NCBI GenBank assembly: GCA_017656385.1
Contig: JACDNX010000008.1
Coordinates: 33,339-97,338, forward strand
Source of the DNA: Thermodesulfobacterium sp.
GTDB taxonomy: Bacteria > Desulfobacterota > Thermodesulfobacteria > Thermodesulfobacteriales > Thermodesulfobacteriaceae
Direction of reading: 5' to 3'
DNA: 64,000 nucleotides
Positions 61,847-64,000 of the stretch are shown here, piece by piece (the stretch's first letter is position 1; the number at the start of each line of letters is the position of its first letter). The position numbers were made by a program, and so were the translations under genes. The notes below the pieces were generated by a model. That model saw only the letters and a program-made list of their open reading frames with translations, did no database searches and had not been told where the DNA came from.

Positions 61847-62404
61847 ATGAAAAGATTAATCTTCTTTACTGGATTTTTACTTTTAACTATGTTTTTGTTT
61901 GAGTTTAATTATGGTTATTCTCAAAAAAATGATTTTGAAGAAGCTATAAAGGAAAAAATTATAAAGGTTTGTAAAGAATATTGTAGGATTTATAATAGTC
62001 CAAAATTTTGTAAAAGAATTTGTGAAGTTGAGATTTCTGATCCAAGATGGATTTTTTTGGGTTTTGATAGCTCTGGATCAGCTCGTTTTTATGATTCTAA
62101 AAGCTTATCTACTTCTGATAACATTGTTAAAGTATGGGTGAAAATAATATATTCAGAAAGAGCAAAACAAGAGTATATAAAAGAAAAGGGAAGAAAATAT
62201 GAAAATTTAGACCTTAGTTTGGATTTACTTGAAATTGATTGTACTAAAAAAATTTTTCAAATATTAAGCTTTATTTATTATGCTTCAGATGGTTCAGTTA
62301 TAGATAGTTATGATTACCCCGAATTTTTAGCTGATTGGAATCCAATTCCTCCAGATTCAATGATAGAAGCTTTATTTAAAAAAATATGCCAAGTTAAGGA
62401 ATAA
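61847..62404 (+). CDS. Exported protein: twin-CX3C hairpin joined to an adhesin-E-like domain
   Basis: 185 residues, signal peptide at the N terminus. CKEYCRIYNSPKFCKRIC is a CX3C-x8-CX3C hairpin. From DPRWIFLGFDSSGSARFYDS through VKVWVKIIYSERAK, LLEIDCTKKIFQIL and DWNPIPPDSMIEALFKKICQ the protein follows the surface-adhesin E (PF16747-type) pattern, including the two Cys that would form its disulfide. It starts 2 bp after the OB-fold gene. A surface or periplasmic role is likely. Confidence 0.7.
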   Translation: MKRLIFFTGFLLLTMFLFEFNYGYSQKNDFEEAIKEKIIKVCKEYCRIYNSPKFCKRICEVEISDPRWIFLGFDSSGSARFYDSKSLSTSDNIVKVWVKIIYSERAKQEYIKEKGRKYENLDLSLDLLEIDCTKKIFQILSFIYYASDGSVIDSYDYPEFLADWNPIPPDSMIEALFKKICQVKE

Positions 62405-62478
62405 GGAATAAATAAGATAAGTTGAGATTAGGACTAACACACTTCCTACTTCCTCATAAACTGGTTTTCTTTATAAAG

Positions 62479-62494
62479 CCTGACTAAAGTCAGG
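62479..62494 (+). terminator. Weak hairpin after the cysteine-rich cluster
   Basis: CCTGAC and GTCAGG form a 6-bp stem around TAAA, about 75 bp after the last plus-strand gene and followed by TCTTTTATTT a few bases later. It could end the cluster transcript. Confidence 0.35.
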
Positions 62495-62615
62495 AATGTC
62501 TTTTATTTCGCTCGTATATATAATTGAAAAAAGAAATTGTAAATAAGAACTTAAAAAAGAGATTTTTGTTTTTAAAAATTTGAAAAAATTTTGCTTTTAA
62601 ACCATGTTATAAACT

Positions 62616-62771
62616 TTAATAAGAACATATTTCTTTGCAATAATCATATGAATAACCAGCTTCATAAAAACAATCATTAAAACATTTATAATCTACTTGT
62701 TTCCAAGCAAAAGAAATATTAACAAAGAGAAAACTAAACAATAAAATTACAAAAATTAAAACTTTTTTCAT
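62616..62771 (-). CDS. Exported single twin-CX3C hairpin protein
   Basis: 51 residues, too short for most gene callers. Signal peptide MKKVLIFVILLFSFLFVNIS then FAWKQ, followed by one repeat VDYKCFNDCFYEAGYSYDYC and KEICSY. It matches the repeats of the 60723 gene residue by residue (DYKC-x3-C ... GYSYxYCK-x2-CSY), which makes it very unlikely to be a chance frame. It is convergent with the cluster. The ribosome binding site is weak. Confidence 0.72.
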   Translation of the reverse strand: MKKVLIFVILLFSFLFVNISFAWKQVDYKCFNDCFYEAGYSYDYCKEICSY

Positions 62772-63222
62772 TTTTTATAGATTGTGTCTTAATAATTATA
62801 TTTAAAATATAGCATAAAAAGTAATTGGAGTCAAGGGAGTTTGTTAGCGGAAAGTTCCTATATAGTAAATACTACAGCCTCTTAGGTAAGAAGGGAAACT
62901 AAAAACTTATAAGGTTATTTTAACTTACTATATAGTAGCCATCCATCAAAATGTTTTTAATACCCGTTACTTTCATGCTATCTTTTCAGACACAGTTATT
63001 GATACATAACCACAATAATTTTTTTCAATAAAAAGGATACATATATAGCATTACTTATATTTCTGAAGTTTAAAAATAGTGCAGCTTGTAGAAGACTTTT
63101 GATGTAGGCAATGATCTTTGTTACTTACATTCTTGACGGAATAAAATTAAAGTTTTACCTTATGATTATTTAAAACATTCAAAAAATTGTATCTATAATT
63201 TTTTTAAAAAAATCGATAAAAA
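62772..63222. other. Intergenic stretch with an inverted repeat
   Basis: 450 bp. CTATATAGTAA at 62858-62868 and its exact reverse complement at 62935-62945 bracket 66 bp. This could be the ends of a small non-coding mobile element or an AT-rich operator. No gene is seen. Confidence 0.4.
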
Positions 63223-63615
63223 ATGGATAATTGGGATTATAAAATATTTAACAAAATAGTAAATTTTTTTAGAAAATCAATAGAAAATGGCTGGATAAAA
63301 GACTTTCTTGCGTGGCATGGTTGGGGGATTGTTATAGTTTCAATATTTCACTTAGTTTTTTTAAGAAGCAAGGCAGATTTTGAACTTAAATTGTATTCTA
63401 TTTTCCTTGTTATTATCTGGATTTTTACAGGGATAGCTATAATAGATAAAGCTCAAGATTTCTCATTTAAATTAATACAAAAAGAACAGAATAGATTTAA
63501 AAATTTTTTATTTATCATATCAATAGCAATAACCATTTTTATTCTTTTGTGTATGTTTAAATTAGCAGGATTCCTTTTAAAAATATTTAATGTGTTCAAT
63601 ATAAATTGTAAGTAA
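63223..63615 (+). CDS. Small membrane protein of unknown family
   Basis: 130 residues with three predicted helices (around GIVIVSIFHLVFL, YSIFLVIIWIFTGIAII and FLFIISIAITIFILLCMF) and short charged linkers. The upstream region has no strong ribosome binding site. I do not recognise a family. It stands alone near the tRNA end of the region. Confidence 0.5.
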   Translation: MDNWDYKIFNKIVNFFRKSIENGWIKDFLAWHGWGIVIVSIFHLVFLRSKADFELKLYSIFLVIIWIFTGIAIIDKAQDFSFKLIQKEQNRFKNFLFIISIAITIFILLCMFKLAGFLLKIFNVFNINCK

Positions 63616-63966
63616 ACAATTAACAACTTAAGGTTGTATCAATAATTTTGTGTAAACCAAACTTAAGAATACTTCTTAAAATACATCTTTCTTAATCTTC
63701 TCTTTAGATTCTAAAAATTGGTATTTACGGAGTGTTCTTCATAAAGTTATCCTAATTTTTTAAAAAATTTTTCAATCCACTTTTCATTCTTTTTTGACCG
63801 AAAAGAAATGGGGGAAAATTTTATCACTCAGATTTATAGTTAACCTCTTTATTTAATTATTATAACTGGGTGCAAACTGGGTGCAAAATGCACCCAAAAA
63901 TCCTCTGAAATCGATTGAAATCGATTGGAATAAATTTTTGAAAACCCTGATTATTTCTTGAAAAGC
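63616..63966. other. Intergenic stretch with short tandem repeats before a tRNA
   Basis: 350 bp without a full gene. AACTGGGTGCA is repeated exactly head-to-tail (63864-63874, 63875-63885) followed by the inverted TGCACCC (63889-63895), and TGAAATCGAT is repeated (63906-63925). In one plus frame this reads TGCKLGAKCTQKSSEID then a stop, similar to the tails of tyrosine integrases that sit beside tRNA attachment sites. Confidence 0.45.
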
Positions 63967-64000
63967 TGGTGGGCCGTGGAGGACTCGAACCTCCAACCTA
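63967..64000 (-). tRNA. tRNA, 3' part only (CCA encoded; identity not determined, Ile-like)
   Basis: On the minus strand the visible part is a T-arm GGAGGTTCGAGTCCTCC followed by the 3' acceptor strand ACGGCCC, discriminator A and CCA (63967-63969). The anticodon is beyond the window. The acceptor sequence would suit a GGGCCGT 5' end, as in several tRNA-Ile(GAT) genes, but this is not proof. Confidence 0.85.

Overview
The window is AT-rich DNA from what looks like an anaerobic, Gram-negative, probably thermophilic bacterium. It carries LPS-core genes (WaaP-type kinases, glycosyltransferases), a periplasmic selenocysteine formate dehydrogenase, a desulfoferrodoxin-type superoxide reductase, the futalosine menaquinone enzyme MqnE and a DVU0298-like HEAT protein. 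Together these suggest a relative of Thermodesulfobacteria or sulfate-reducing deltaproteobacteria. This is inference from gene content; no rRNA gene is present to confirm it.

Layout. 1-13.5 kb: a minus-strand group (moeA, cutA, sir2, a FmdB-like zinc ribbon, partial hisF) followed by a plus-strand formate dehydrogenase locus: fdhA with an in-frame UGA read as selenocysteine, fdhB, fdhE, and a second moeA fused to a periplasmic-binding-like domain. Then come yihY, trmB, a TPR protein and ilvE. The two MoeA proteins and a MoaE-like protein near 30 kb fit the molybdopterin demand of the dehydrogenase. 13.6-31.9 kb: a stand-alone AddA-type nuclease domain with an AddB-like nuclease, mqnE, a six-gene LPS-core cluster at 18.3-24.7 kb that includes a protein with two kinase-like domains, then small genes (nucleotidyltransferase, ATP-grasp), a toxin-antitoxin pair with a broken toxin, mtaB, pgsA, queH, moaE-like, a frameshifted coiled-coil protein and a WecA/MraY-type transferase. 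32.2-33.4 kb: an APS kinase gene broken by a perfect 32-bp tandem duplication, and three tRNA genes (Thr, Ser, Gln).

33.6-41.3 kb: fur, feoA, a PilZ-orotate phosphoribosyltransferase fusion, pstSCAB, argJ, surE and a small HTH gene, all on the plus strand. 41.3-54.5 kb: minus-strand housekeeping genes: ribF, carA, prfB (with its programmed +1 frameshift), a HEAT protein, a half-rubredoxin, superoxide reductase, merR, ihfA, pheT, pheS, rplT, rpmI, panB, ruvB and a haem- and zinc-binding chemoreceptor.

54.5-64 kb is a decayed accessory region ending at a tRNA 3' end. It holds an internally deleted octahaem-type cytochrome, a frameshifted DUF4143-type ATPase, HipA-N and KAP-NTPase fragments, a dead IS256-family element plus a second IS256 scrap, and a possible integrase tail. 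Inside it (60.7-62.8 kb) lies the most unusual content: a cluster of small exported cysteine-rich proteins built from CX3C-loop-CX3C hairpins (one with 16 paired cysteines, one fused to an adhesin-E-like domain, one single-hairpin copy on the opposite strand). This is the best candidate here for an undescribed system.

Caution: several broken genes are interrupted at homopolymer runs (30704-30708, 55222-55229, 55730-55736). Some may be sequencing errors and not true pseudogenes.
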